Assembly: GCA_014529385.2 (NCBI GenBank)
Contig: CM043942.1
Span: 30,654,969-30,718,968, forward strand
DNA: 64,000 bases
Source: Adiantum capillus-veneris
Taxonomy: Eukaryota; Streptophyta; Polypodiopsida; Polypodiales; Pteridaceae
Direction of reading: 5' to 3'
In this document: positions 23,892 through 34,417 of the stretch, piece after piece
How positions within the stretch are numbered: position 1 is the stretch's first letter
Layout of the letters: each line of letters starts with the position of its first letter
Program-made: the position numbers and the translations under genes
The notes under the pieces: generated by a model
Told to the model about the DNA's origin: nothing
The model's input: the letters and a program-made list of their open reading frames with translations, nothing else
The model's database searches: none

Positions 23892-25478
23892 TCAGTTTTT
23901 GATTTTTTTTATATCTCTAGGCATGTCACCCCTATATCTCATAAAATTTCTTCTTTTATAGCCCCCAAGAAGGTTGACATTTGTCTCCTCAGCTGCTGCT
24001 GCATAGTTAGAGTAGCAAAGAAAGTATCCTGCTCTTGAGGCATTGAATCCTGCAGCATATCCAAACATTCGAAGTGTTGCTGCTCTCTCAAGTAGCATCA
24101 TCTTGTTTGCATTGATTTGAAGGGGAGTGTACCCTAAAAACCGTGACAATATCTTCAGTGCAAACATTGGCAACTCAGGATCTTCAGAATAATGCATGTG
24201 GAAAGCACAGAAGGTGGCACTATCCAATGTAGGCATGTAGTACATGAGAGAGGAGGCATCCCTTCTTGAAGAGCCCTCTATTGCTTTCCCTCTCGAGCCT
24301 TTAGCTCTCCCAAGAAAATTGTCTTTGTCAAGGAGTTCAATCTGCAAAACAAGACAATGAGTAATTAAAATTAACTTGGAAAAAAAGAAAGATTTCAGTA
24401 GGGAGATCACCTTTTGCAATTCATCTTCGGCAATGACTTTTTCTTGAAGGAGATTGCATGATCCGGTCATCTCTCTTATGTCAACTTCCTTTCCAATTTT
24501 TCTTAGCTGAAAGTCTCTGCCAAAAGATTGGATGCCAAGCTCAACAAGCGTGTTCTCAAAATCCTCATCTTTGAGGGAAGGTTTTTCCTTTTCCACTCTT
24601 CTCATGCATAGAGCAAGTGCATCAGAAGCAGGCAAAAAATCTTTATTGGATGTATGAAGATCAAGTGCCAAAAACTCATCTTTTGACTCTTCTTCTGTGT
24701 CAATAAAATCTTTGGCCACCTCAGAAGCTTCAGAAATGGTTGCAATACAGTAAGCCTCCCTCATATTAAGCAAACACTGGATATGATGGAGATGAATATA
24801 CTCTTTCCCATTGATAAAGAAGTAGGGAAGGTTTGGAATAGTAAGGGAAGCTTCAGATACCTCTACCTCATCTGTTGGCTCATCAATGACAGTACTATCT
24901 CTAAATTGAGCAACATCAAAATTTGCACTCTCCTGCTCCTCAGCTACAACATTAACTTCCTCCTCTTCTAGAATTTCACTTTTCTCAAGCTGCAAAACTG
25001 TGGAAACATTTTTATTTGTTGCCTCATCTATATCTTTCACTTCATCAGCTTTGCCTTGCATGTCAACTTTAAGGAATAAAAAGAAAAGAAAAGCAACTTC
25101 TTTTGGAACAAGGTTACAAGGTTTTAAATGTAATTGACAAGAAATGGTAGGTGGAAAAACAAAGGAAGTCTTCTTAGAAAATCTTCCAAACCTCCTTGTT
25201 ACTTTGCTCTTCTCAATTGAGTTTGTAGTATATTCGGTTATATGACAATAAGCCTTCCCATCTAAAACCAAACACTTGCCTTCAACTGCTTCTTCAAACT
25301 CTTTGAATTCTTCTGCCAAGAAGTCTTTCAAATGGTCTAACAAAGCTGCAAGATCAAACACAGGGTTGAATATTTCATATGCTTTGGTGTACACCTCCAT
25401 GTCACCACCATCCATCACAGCCACCAATAGTTTCTCACTTGGACTCTCCTCCAAAATCTCCTCCCGGCCTTCAATCAT
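23892..25478 (-). CDS. transposon gene C, acidic unknown protein (right copy, open)
   Basis: A 528-codon open frame from MIEGREEILEESPSEK; this Met is chosen because both copies share it and the upstream reading is not conserved. It is acidic, with clusters EILEEEEVN, DTEEESKDEF and EKEKPSLKDEDFE, a hydrophobic segment VAFLFFLFLKV near residue 140, and a C-terminal part with LSRFLGYTPL, ERAATLRMFGYAAGF and a basic end. A 69-nt intron with GT-AG ends (24410-24342) is a multiple of three and open, so spliced and unspliced messages are both in frame. It is divergent from gene B across the CGACGCG array. No family recognised; acidic character next to a histone-like gene could suggest a chaperone-like partner, which is speculation. 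Confidence 0.7.
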   Translation of the reverse strand: MIEGREEILEESPSEKLLVAVMDGGDMEVYTKAYEIFNPVFDLAALLDHLKDFLAEEFKEFEEAVEGKCLVLDGKAYCHITEYTTNSIEKSKVTRRFGRFSKKTSFVFPPTISCQLHLKPCNLVPKEVAFLFFLFLKVDMQGKADEVKDIDEATNKNVSTVLQLEKSEILEEEEVNVVAEEQESANFDVAQFRDSTVIDEPTDEVEVSEASLTIPNLPYFFINGKEYIHLHHIQCLLNMREAYCIATISEASEVAKDFIDTEEESKDEFLALDLHTSNKDFLPASDALALCMRRVEKEKPSLKDEDFENTLVELGIQSFGRDFQLRKIGKEVDIREMTGSCNLLQEKVIAEDELQKVISLLKSFFFSKLILITHCLVLQIELLDKDNFLGRAKGSRGKAIEGSSRRDASSLMYYMPTLDSATFCAFHMHYSEDPELPMFALKILSRFLGYTPLQINANKMMLLERAATLRMFGYAAGFNASRAGYFLCYSNYAAAAEETNVNLLGGYKRRNFMRYRGDMPRDIKKIKN

Positions 25479-25559
25479 GGTAGAGGAAAAGTCGACAGGT
25501 GAAGCTAGGTACAAGGTACGGAAATACGCCAAACCATGTGATACGCACTGAACCCTAGC

Positions 25560-26760
25560 TTTGGAACTTGCTCCCTACGTGTTGTGCGGGACAAAACCAC
25601 AGAAAAACGAACAACCCTGGACCACGCGATACGCGCTGGACCTAGGCTTTGGAAGTGCCTCCCTATGCGTCGTGGGAGACAAAGCCACACCAAAATGTAA
25701 AACAACCCCGAACCAAGCGATAGGCGTTGGACCCAGCCTTTGGAACTGCTTCCCTGTGCGTCGTCTGAGACAAAGCCACAACAAAGCAAACAAGAAGCGA
25801 TAGGGGCCCGAAAGACGCGATACGGGAGGGACCACCGATGTGCAATTGCAAAGGATGAGATCGTGCGAGACGAAAGGATTACACAAAAATGGATAATATC
25901 TCGTGTCGTATGCGACAAGTGAACGTGGAACATTCTTAAAATTCGAGACCAAGCTTTATATAACATCCGAAATATGACCGTTAGTGACACGTGTCAACCA
26001 TGCACACGTGCCACGTGGCTTGCGCACAACAGTCGTCGTACGGACGGTCTTATGTATATAAAGCCTTGTCACGTGCTCATTTTGTGCTTTCTCCCATACT
26101 CGACATTCGCGTCGTGTCGTCCTCAACTACCCGCACTTCGAGTCATCCGTCGACTAAGCCAATCCAAGTTTCTTCTCAAACGACGTGAACGGATGTGTTG
26201 GGCATGTGGGCGCACCTTCTACCGCTTCCCATACTCGTAGCATCCCTTACGACGCGATAGGCGCAAGTTGCAAAGTCTCGGTGAGCCTCTCATCACATCA
26301 TAAGGGGGTTGCTGCTCGGCTAATTAAAAGTTTACACAACTCGCATACGACGCTCTATACCATATCCTAAGGTGTTTGTGTGCCTTCCATCGCATTGTGA
26401 AACTCTTGTTTTTTGGAATACTCATGGCATCCCATACAACGCGATAGGCGAATGTTGCAACGGTCAGGTGAGGCTCACATCGCGTCGTGCGGGGGTTTCT
26501 GCTCGGCTTACTTAAAGATTTCACACCTCGCATATGACGCGATATGGTGATGTTCTAAGGTGTGGTTGCGCCCTCTATCGCGTCGTACAGGGCGTTTTGT
26601 GAGATTTTTTTGGAGGTTCCGGCGATCACATACGATGCGATACGGACCTATTCCAGAGCCTGGGTCACCCTTCTATCGCGTCGTGTTGTCACCCTTCTCC
26701 TCACACACGGCGCGATAGAAACATCTTGAAGGTTGGGGCTTATGCGTCTGTCGCGTGGTG
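25560..26760. promoter_or_regulatory. ACGACGCG/CGCGTCGT array between genes C and B (right copy)
   Basis: Counterpart of 4732-5885. Dense ACGACGCG and CGCGTCGT sites, many now ACGATGCG, GCGTCGTG or ACAACGCG, as expected from decay of CpG. Sites occur near both gene starts, the last about 20 bp before the gene B ATG. It also contains the stretch around 25990-26060 with CACGTG-type cores (CACACGTGCCACGTGG). Confidence 0.65.
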
Positions 26761-26775
26761 TGTTCTTTTACCCAA

Positions 26776-28817
26776 ATGGCGAGGACTAAGCAAACTGCAA
26801 GGAAGGTCTACCAAGCCCCAACTGATCTAGAAATAGGTGATGCTAAGAAAGATGCAGAGAAAGCACCCCCTCCACTACCTCGTCAGAGGCCCAATGCCAG
26901 AAAAAGATTGAATTATCAGGTGAAGTCCCTAAGAGAAATAAGAAAAGCACAAAAGTCTACTTGTCTACTGATTCCAAAGCTCTCTTTCATGAGAGTTGTT
27001 AAGGAGATATCTGATAGACTTGTAAGCATGATGAATATCAAAACTTTTGTCTTAGTAAGGTGGCAATCTCAAGCTGTGATGTGCCTTCAGGAAGCTGCTG
27101 AGGATTTTCTCATAGACTTTATGAATGATAGCTACATTGCAGCTGGATTTGCTCACAGGGTCACACTTATGAGCAAAGATTTTGTGCTTGTGTCAAGGAT
27201 TAGGTACAAGTTTGATAAGGCTCTTGAGCTCATTCCTAGTGAGGATCTTAGAGCCTTCCAAATTTTAAACATCCCTCCTTCCAGGCAGCAGAAAGATTCT
27301 AGGGTTGTCATTGAGGATGTTACACATGAGTACGAGACAAGAAAGTCTCAGGATATTAAAGCAGGAAAGGAAGTTGAGAGGGAGCAAGACATGATATCCG
27401 AGGATGCTATCCTTAAAGAGCAAGCTGAAATTTTAGGAGCATCCAACTCTCTTCTTTATGAAAAAGTCACAGGCCAAATGGTGGTGGATGTCTCCTTGTT
27501 TGGAGATACTGAGGCATATTTGGACATATTCCCTCAAGACACAAGTATGCTTGTAAATCCCAACATTGAGCTTGGTGACACTGTGCTCTATATCTGTCTT
27601 AGGTATGTGTTGCTTTGCTAATTATTAGTGCATGTGCAAGGCAGATAGGCACAAGGGGCTCATTGGGGCTTGTGTTTCCTTTTCCAGGTGTCTTATGAGG
27701 GATCTTCCAGAGGCTCTAGCTATGCAAATTGCCATACTTGACCCTCTAGTGATGCAGTGCCTTTTCAACAAGCAAGGAACCCTTTCAGGTTTTTTTGATG
27801 ATTTTAACATGCTGACCTACAATTACATATTATACCCCTATGTTGAAGGGTAATTCTTAACTCCTGACATGTTATTTTTAACATTTTGTGGTATTCTTAG
27901 CTAATTTGTTTTTTATTTTGTAAAGGACATTGGAGTCTTATTATCTTCAATCTTTTGGAGAAAGATATTATATTTATGAATTCATTGTCAAGTATCTTGA
28001 GTCAAGGTGCCAGATGACTACACTCATTGTAAGTGTGGTTCATGTATTTCTTTTGATGTTTTATGTATGTATGTCATGTCCTTTAGTTCCTTTTTCTATT
28101 TTTTTTCAGTTGCATGATTATCCAGAGTCTTGGGTCATGTGGGTGAGAGAGAAGGCTGTTTCTATGGTTTTGGAAAGATCAATAAATCCAAATGATCCAG
28201 ATTCTCCTTTGCCACCAAAGAAAGGTAGAACCACCAAAGGTTTGGATGCAAAGAAAATGAATCAAAAGAAGAAAAGTCCTGCAAAGAAGATCCATACAAA
28301 GAAAAAGGATCACAAGAAGATTCCTGCCAAGGGGAAGAGTCCCACGAAGAAGAAGATCCCTGCCAAGGGGAAGAGTCCTACCAAAAAGATCCCTGCCAAG
28401 GGGAAGAGTCCCACTAATAAGACTGCCAAGGGAAAGAGTCCCACTAAGATCCCTGCAAAAAAAAGAGCAGATACAAAGGGCCATCCATTCCACTCACCAT
28501 TGAAATTCAATGTTCAAAAGCGTCGTACACTTAAGAACAATAAGGGGGAGGCACCTAGCTCACCTTTCAAGCTACCAATTATGTTGTCAAAGAAAGCTGC
28601 CAAATCACCCAAGCCAGCCAGTCCTAAGGAGCCCAAAGCACCAACCCCTGCCAAGTCACCCGTGCCAAGCCCTAAGGGGTCCAAAGCACCAACCCCTGCC
28701 AAGTCACCACCACCACCCACTCCTGAACTTTCACCCCCTTCTGAACACAAAAGGAAAAGGGTCTCTGAGGATGCAGAATCCTCTCAGGCAAAAAGAAAAG
28801 TGGAATTTCATGATTGA
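26776..28817 (+). CDS. transposon gene B: histone H3-like / SPKK-tail protein, protease exon deleted (right copy)
   Basis: Exons 26776-27602, 27688-27849, 27926-28028 and 28110-28817, all GT-AG and in phase, give 599 residues. Residues 2-10 are ARTKQTARK, identical to H3 1-9 with K4 and K9. Residues 52-145 follow the H3 fold (LREIRKAQKST, AVMCLQEAAEDFL, RVTLMSKDFVLVSRIR). The tail length matches canonical H3 within about 3 residues, but loop 1 is 8 residues longer. The H3-H3 interface His (H113) is Phe, while the Arg116 and Asp123 equivalents remain. The middle (150-360) is unrecognised. The tail has IPAKGKSPTKK repeats (SPKK type, AT-groove binding and CDK sites), PTPAKSP repeats and basic clusters HKRKRV and AKRKV (likely nuclear targeting). 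About 242 bp holding the Ulp1-like Q-x5-CG exon of the left copy is missing, yet the frame is kept. Confidence 0.78.
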
Positions 28818-29031
28818 ATAGTCCACAAAAGCTATGTACACTTTTGTTCATTTTGTCCATATGAACATATATATATATACCCTTTGGTCATTCATAATTT
28901 TGGACTTCAAATACTTAATACCAACTGTCGATTCTTAAATGTGTATCATGATGAAATGTGAGTTTAAAACAACATAAGTAGAGAAAAGATAAATATATTT
29001 TCAAAAAGATTACAATATTGAACTTGTTTTT

Positions 29032-30279
29032 TCAAGTCCTTGCAAGTGGCTCAAATACAACTCTTTTTGGGGGAAGGCATGTGATGCAAGAGGTTGAATT
29101 CTCCATCCTTGTGCTCACCACAATTTTATCCACTTTGAAACTATACTCGGGAGATGTTTCATCAAGAAACTCAAGAGATTCTCTAACATCATTTAGTCTC
29201 CAATTTGTTGTTACTATCAGGCTTCTATACTCGGTGTGTGGATGGACTGTGACCTTTAGTTCAAACTTTGGACAATGTTCCTCAGAGTCGAGAGGAACCC
29301 AGCTACCTAATTTGCTTCTCCATCTCCTACAGTCGTAGCCCAAAACTAATGATTGACGACATAGTTGATATGAGATAGACATAGAATTTGGGCTTACTCT
29401 ACAACTAATATTGTCACCAATATGGAAAGTTTCTTTGGTGCTCCATCCGTCTCCAAGAACATTATCCAGTTCAGTCATAGAAAGTCTTCTATTAAGCCAC
29501 ATCGTCTTTGTCCTCTGCAAATCCATTGTTTTGAAACATGCCACAAAGACATGTATAGGCAAGAACCATTGAACTTTAATCCTTCTTGATATCCTGCCCG
29601 GAGACATAGCTTTAAGGATGTCTTCTTTGATCTTGGATTTGAAGCTTGATATAGTACATGCATCAGGAGCTTCCCAATCAAGTGAACTTATGGTGGGAAC
29701 GGGTAACTGATGTAGTTCTCCATATGCACCTTCTCGTGATGGAACTTTGTATTCTGCAAAATAGACAAACAAATCCATTTTTTTGTAAAAGGAAGCTGGC
29801 TTGTCAGCATACATAGCATCTGCAATCCCTTTATGCATTGCTTTGAACGTCCCACTTAGACTCTTCACAGGCTGCCATTCCACAGCTGTTGAAGGAAATA
29901 TATCATCAAAAAATGAGAAAAACAATGGGATAATGAGAAAAATTCATTGTATCAAATAGTTTTTTTTGTACTTACAATAAGAATGCAGTGTGGGATGTTC
30001 TTCCCAGTCTAACACCATATCCTTGGCCATGTACACATGTTGAACCTTAGCTAGCCAGCCATTGTCGGTCACTTTGAAAGCAAGAACACGACCTTTCCAA
30101 TGGTTTTTTAGTTTATCGCGTTTAGTTCTCTTCACTCTGTGTACACCTTTGCATGAAGGAAGCATTGTTACCCAGTCATTCACACGAAAAGATATGGACT
30201 TCCAAAGACCATCCTCTCTAACGTTATGAAAGTCACAAGAAGTTATGTTATGTGAAGGGCGACGTGCAAAAGACGCCAT
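29032..30279 (-). CDS. transposon gene A, unknown protein (right copy)
   Basis: Exon 1 starts at 30279 (MASFARRPSHN) and runs through VNDWVTMLPSCKG, KGRVLAFKVTDNGWLAK and DWEEHPTLHSY to about 29960. The second open block, 29925-29032, is continuous from FPSTAVEWQPVKSL to the C-terminus FEPLART, about 290 residues with no internal stop. The junction is uncertain: the left copy has an acceptor-like CCATTCCAG absent here, so splicing may be impaired. Several W and C residues (VQWFLPIHVF, GDNISCRVSP) are shared by both copies. Family not recognised; it converges with gene B. Confidence 0.55.
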
Positions 30280-30686
30280 GGAAACTCAGAGATTAGAGAA
30301 GAAAGAAAGTATAGACGGAAAGACTTAAAACCTCTCACAAACTAGAGAGCGAGAAAGGTATACGTTTGAAAAAAGTAGGTGATTTGTCATTAATGCTCTT
30401 GTTTTGAGAGCCTTCTGACATAGATTTCGTATCTTTTGACAACGCTTTGTGAAATATAAAATAGAATAAAAGACGAGACTTCATTGCTTTGAGCCGCAAA
30501 TTTAATGAGCTCTCTCGCCGAAAGCACCTAAATATAGCAGTTTCAGCCTTGCGATCAAGACATTTAGCGGTTCTCCATCAAAATAGGACCACCAAAACCC
30601 ACAATAGAGGAGACAAGAGTGCCATACTTTTGTATACGTGTCAAATAAGTATTGGACTATTCCTTAATCCTTAGATTAACAAACAG

Positions 30687-30710
30687 CCCTTTTTGAGTCG
30701 TTTTTGGCCC
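30687..30710. repeat. terminal inverted repeat, gene A end
   Basis: CCCTTTTTGAGTCG followed by TTTTTGGCCC, then TA. It is the inverted partner of 21042-21065. Confidence 0.9.
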
Positions 30711-30712
30711 TA

Positions 30713-31201
30713 ATGTGTTTACGCTTCGGGAACAGTGATGCATCCATCGTGGGTTATGCGGATGCAAACTATGCGGGCTGTGTCAACAATAAGAGATTGA
30801 CATCTGGCTATGTCTTCATATTTGCTGGAGCAGCAGTATCTTGGAGGTCATGTCTTCAAGATTGTATTTCGTCTTCCACTACGGAAGCAGAGTACATTGC
30901 ATTGCCGGATGCAAGTAAAGAGGTTGTATGGTTATCTCACTTAGTCAGAAATCTTGGCATTCATGAGACTCCAATGATACATTGTGATAGTCATAGTGCT
31001 TTTGCATTGGCAAGGAATCCCATGTTTCACTCCAAATCAAAACACATTGAAGTTAGTTATCATCTCGTGAGAGATTTCTTGGTCAAAAAGCTCATTGATT
31101 TGGTCAAGGTACACACTGATGACAACCCAACAGATGCTTTGACAAAAGGCTTAGCTTTAAAGAGGTTTACACATTGCAATGAGTTGATAGGTATAGGTTG
31201 A
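30713..31201 (+). pseudogene. copia RNase H fragment
   Basis: Resumes the copia frame after the DNA transposon: IVGYADANYAG, RLTSGYVF, SSTTEAEYIAL and HIEVSYHLVRDF, all typical of copia RNase H, ending at 31201. The polypurine tract AAGTGGGAG sits just before the 3' LTR. Confidence 0.9.
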
Positions 31202-31270
31202 AGCCAGTAGATTGCTTCGCAATTGTACATACCAGGTCACTTGGGCTGCGTTGGCCTTCAAGTGGGAGTT

Positions 31271-31413
31271 TGTTGGGATTCAGACCAACTGGCCGGACAT
31301 CCCACTTACTACTAACCCATCTACTGACTTAACCATTATACACTTATTCTTTAATACAACAAAATAAGAAGCTGCAACAACAGGATAACGTTGATGTGCG
31401 CTCCACCCAAAGC

Positions 31414-31502
<89 letters not shown>

Positions 31503-31544
31503 CTCTCGCACTTGCACTCCCACACGCTTCCCACGGCACCTTCA
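31271..31544 (+). repeat. copia 3' LTR with (CT)n
   Basis: TGTTGGGATTCAG to GGCACCTTCA. It contains a pure CT tract at about 31415-31500 and lacks the TTAA element found in the 5' LTR, so it gives that element's empty site. Confidence 0.9.
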
Positions 31545-32410
31545 TACATTCCATTTACACAATCAAAAGCAAATACCACATGGTGGTCTACTATGTTGTT
31601 ACAAAGAGAAGCACCCAAGAAGTGGGAGAATTTTCACTTTTGCCTTGTTAACAAAGGAATATGAAGAATATTTCATCATGGCTTGGCATCATCTAATAAT
31701 GACTAAGAAAAACACGTTAGATGACTATTGCCAAAGGTTTTGGGATATGTATTTTCCAGTGTCCTTGTTTCAAAGGGTCACTTTGAGGGACCAAATTGAG
31801 TAGTTTTGTTGTGGTTTCCAAAAGTGATTCGACGATATCGTGTGCAACAAAAGTTTGACTCTATTTGAAGACTTATGGGATGTGCCAAGCAAGGTTTTGA
31901 AATGCATGCTGGCTCATTGACTTATCCTATGGATTTTGGAGAAGTAAGGGAATCAGATGATAGTGCATCCAAGGGTTCGGATGAACTTAGGGAACTAGAT
32001 GCAAGTTGATGGTTCATCAGAGGCTAGCAGGGCTACCAACATGTCACAAAGCACAAGAAATAATTGAAAGGTAAGCTATGCCCACCGGATAATTTGATCA
32101 ATGATACTTTTATACCGTCGATGCAAAGTCGATGGAGGAGGAGAACATCATGAATTATCTTTAGAGAGAGTTGTACCTCAAAGCTTTTGGATTATTAGCA
32201 GTTTCTATGCCAAACATCGGCAATCCAATCAATATACAATCCAAACAGTTGCCTATCATCCACTCCATCAATTGCGCTTTCAATCCTGGTTCTCACAATA
32301 GATTTGCTGCATTATGCATGCTAGATCTGCGTTTTTGCAACCAGCATTGCATCCTTCATTCCTCTCACATTGAGAGCACAAGTCAACCCTAGATCTTGAG
32401 AATGTCTTGC
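31545..32410 (+). repeat. continuation of gag-like tandem repeats
   Basis: Resumes the repeat series broken by the copia. 31621-31803 reads TLDDYCQRFWDMYFPVSLFQ and LRDQIE, similar to Gag capsid regions and to 13385-13560. A motif like GAGCACAAGTCAACCC recurs near 32370. No intact gene. Confidence 0.6.
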
Positions 32411-32619
32411 ATCTAAAATAGCCTTTCAACCCACGACTACATTTGCAAAATTCCACCTACACTTTTCATACAATGTGATCTTATAAATCCCATGACACAA
32501 AACACTAGATACAACAATTTTATTGTCACAAGAACTGAGATCATGAACTTTGCATCGGTGATCCACAAAGTTGATAACAAGACCAACTCTTGCAAGTGCA
32601 AATAGAGAAAAGGGGTTCT

Positions 32620-34150
32620 TTTTTACCCTGGTACATAAAGTGCATCAACAAGTATGAAAAAGATGCCATTCATAGCAGTTAGCACAATATTTCCAATTCC
32701 CTTGACCAGATAAGAGGCATTGTTGGCACAAGTGATTGTATGCCCACAAGGGATAGTCGCGAGAGAGGTAAATAATGCATAATGCAAAGCAATGTGCTTG
32801 ATAGCACCGCTATCATAGTACCAAACATGTGAATTTGCAGCAATTGGCAGGATCACATAAGTACACTTTGCACTAAATGCCCATTTTGTATCTAGATCAT
32901 CATCACAATCTCCATTTATATAAGATTTTGCAATAGTTGCACTGGTAAAAGATCCAGTCTCTTTCTTATTAGCTTCTTTTGCCTTCACAGAAGGCATTGC
33001 TTTTTCAAGTGATCATTACACTTGATATTACAAAAACGCATCTTCTTTTTCCCTTTTTTACTGTAATTCCTAGACGAGTTGGTGCTAACAGAAGCTCTAA
33101 ACATAGGGGATCCGCTACTCGTAGAAGAACCATGAGAAATGGCTATTACCACCTCCTCTTTGAGCAGCAACATAAGATTGTTTTATTGCACATTGTTTAG
33201 CCGTGTTCTTTCTTGAGAGTGACTCTTGTAATAGAATTGTGCATAATGCATTAAACTTTATAGCTTGAGGTTTCCTTGGGTCATAAATCTCCAAGTACTA
33301 GAAAAAGTCCGGCAATGCATCTAAAATAGTATGTACAAGGGACCTGTCAAAAATGACTTCACCTGCAAAAATGAGTTTCTCATTAATGTCTTTGATACAA
33401 GCAAGAAAAAATTCCATGTCATCTTACTCTTCCATAATCATAGACTCCAACTCTTTTATGAAGCAATGCAATTTTTGCCTCATTGCAACTTGTATAAAGA
33501 CCTACCAAAGTATTCCAAGCTTGTTTTGTTGATTTTACGGAGGGAACGTGAGTGATGATAGTGCGCTTCACAGATAATGCAATTAATGCATGAGCTTACG
33601 CATCTCTAACATCTCAATGAGATTGCTTAGTTCTAGGCAAAGCAACTCTAGTAGCAACATATCTACTAGAACCTGCAACATTCTCAACAAAGCCTGTAAC
33701 CATAGAAGGCATGCATACATCAATGCCTTGCACAATATTCTAAACGCCCTTTGAAAGAAGAACATGCATCATCATGTAAGCCCACATTGGGTAGCTATCC
33801 CCATCCAATTTATCCTCAATAGCAAACATTTCAAAACATTTGTGTTGTTGTTAGCCATGAAAGTGACTACACCTAATGTAAAAACTACACCTAATGTAAA
33901 AACTACCGTGGAAAAGGAAAAATGGAGTAGGACTAACATGTGCTATATAGCACAATCCAAAGAGGACTTCAAGGAACCTGTTCTATAAAAATTGCATTGA
34001 TAGATACTTTGCACAAAAGGACAAACTCACCAACGCACTACTACCTATAGTGGACACCTGCTGCTGATGCTCACCTACTCGTCGCAGAAATCTAAGAACA
34101 TGAGAAAAAGGGTGTTGCTATAGTCCCAGGAGGACGTGACCTGGTCTGAT
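32620..34150 (-). pseudogene. copia gag-protease relic, minus strand
   Basis: Reading downward from about 34120: a decayed Gag, a degenerate zinc knuckle (RFCNIKCNDHLKKQC near 33010), then 32997-32623 with VWYYDSGAIKHIA (protease D-S-G-A site) and ALYVPG, a standard copia protease end. Multiple stops. The primer site complement at 34143-34154 and LTR-like sequence to its right fix the orientation. Confidence 0.7.
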
Positions 34151-34417
34151 ACCAATTGTTGGAATTAGGGTTGCAGGGAGGCACATAGAGCTTGGATAGG
34201 TGAAGAAGCTCAAGGCATACAACCGAGAGTATATTGCTTAGTGCGCAAATAGAAAGATAAGATAGCCCTAGAGTGATGGAGGCATATATACAATGCATGG
34301 GGTGAAAGCCTCCTAGTAAGGGAAAAAGTGCCCCACCAGTCTTAAGTGTGTGAATCACACACTTAGGACCGTTGGGGCATATATGTGGTACTGATGTGTT
34401 GAGAATCCTACTCCTCA
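34143..34417 (-). repeat. primer site and probable 5' LTR of minus-strand copia relic
   Basis: GGTCTGATACCA (34143-34154) is the complement of a TGGTATCAGACC primer site. The adjoining block 34157-34417 reads, on the minus strand, TGAGGAGTAGG to TTCCAACA, with the TG...CA ends expected of an LTR. The partner 3' LTR was not found. Confidence 0.6.

Larger units (their letters stand above)
21042..30710. mobile_element. DNA transposon, right copy (complete ends)
   Basis: 9669 bp. The ends are 24-bp inverted repeats 21042-21065 and 30687-30710 (GGCCAAAAACGACTC core, one mismatch at the outermost base). They are flanked by TA at 21040-21041 and 30711-30712. Removing the element plus one TA restores the copia reading frame (GRSL then MCLRFGNSDA), proving the boundaries and the TA duplication. 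Gene order is D (+), C (-), array, B (+), A (-). B and C are open; D has several lesions. The TA duplication differs from the 5-bp GC-rich duplications of Transib/RAG; TA is used by Tc1/mariner and some CMC-type elements. Confidence 0.9.

Noticed and set aside
26776-27210. Host centromeric histone gene (CenH3)
   Set aside because: The gene lies inside transposon ends, is present in both copies, and continues into unrelated middle and SPKK regions, unlike any CenH3.
21042-30710. Classification as a Polinton/Maverick because of the cysteine protease
   Set aside because: No DNA polymerase B, capsid or retroviral-type integrase, the terminal repeats are only 24 bp, and the duplication is TA rather than 6 bp.
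21042-30710. Classification as PIF/Harbinger from GGCC ends and a TTA-like flank
   Set aside because: The copia frame shows the duplication is TA, not TTA/TAA, and the transposase motifs do not match Harbinger.
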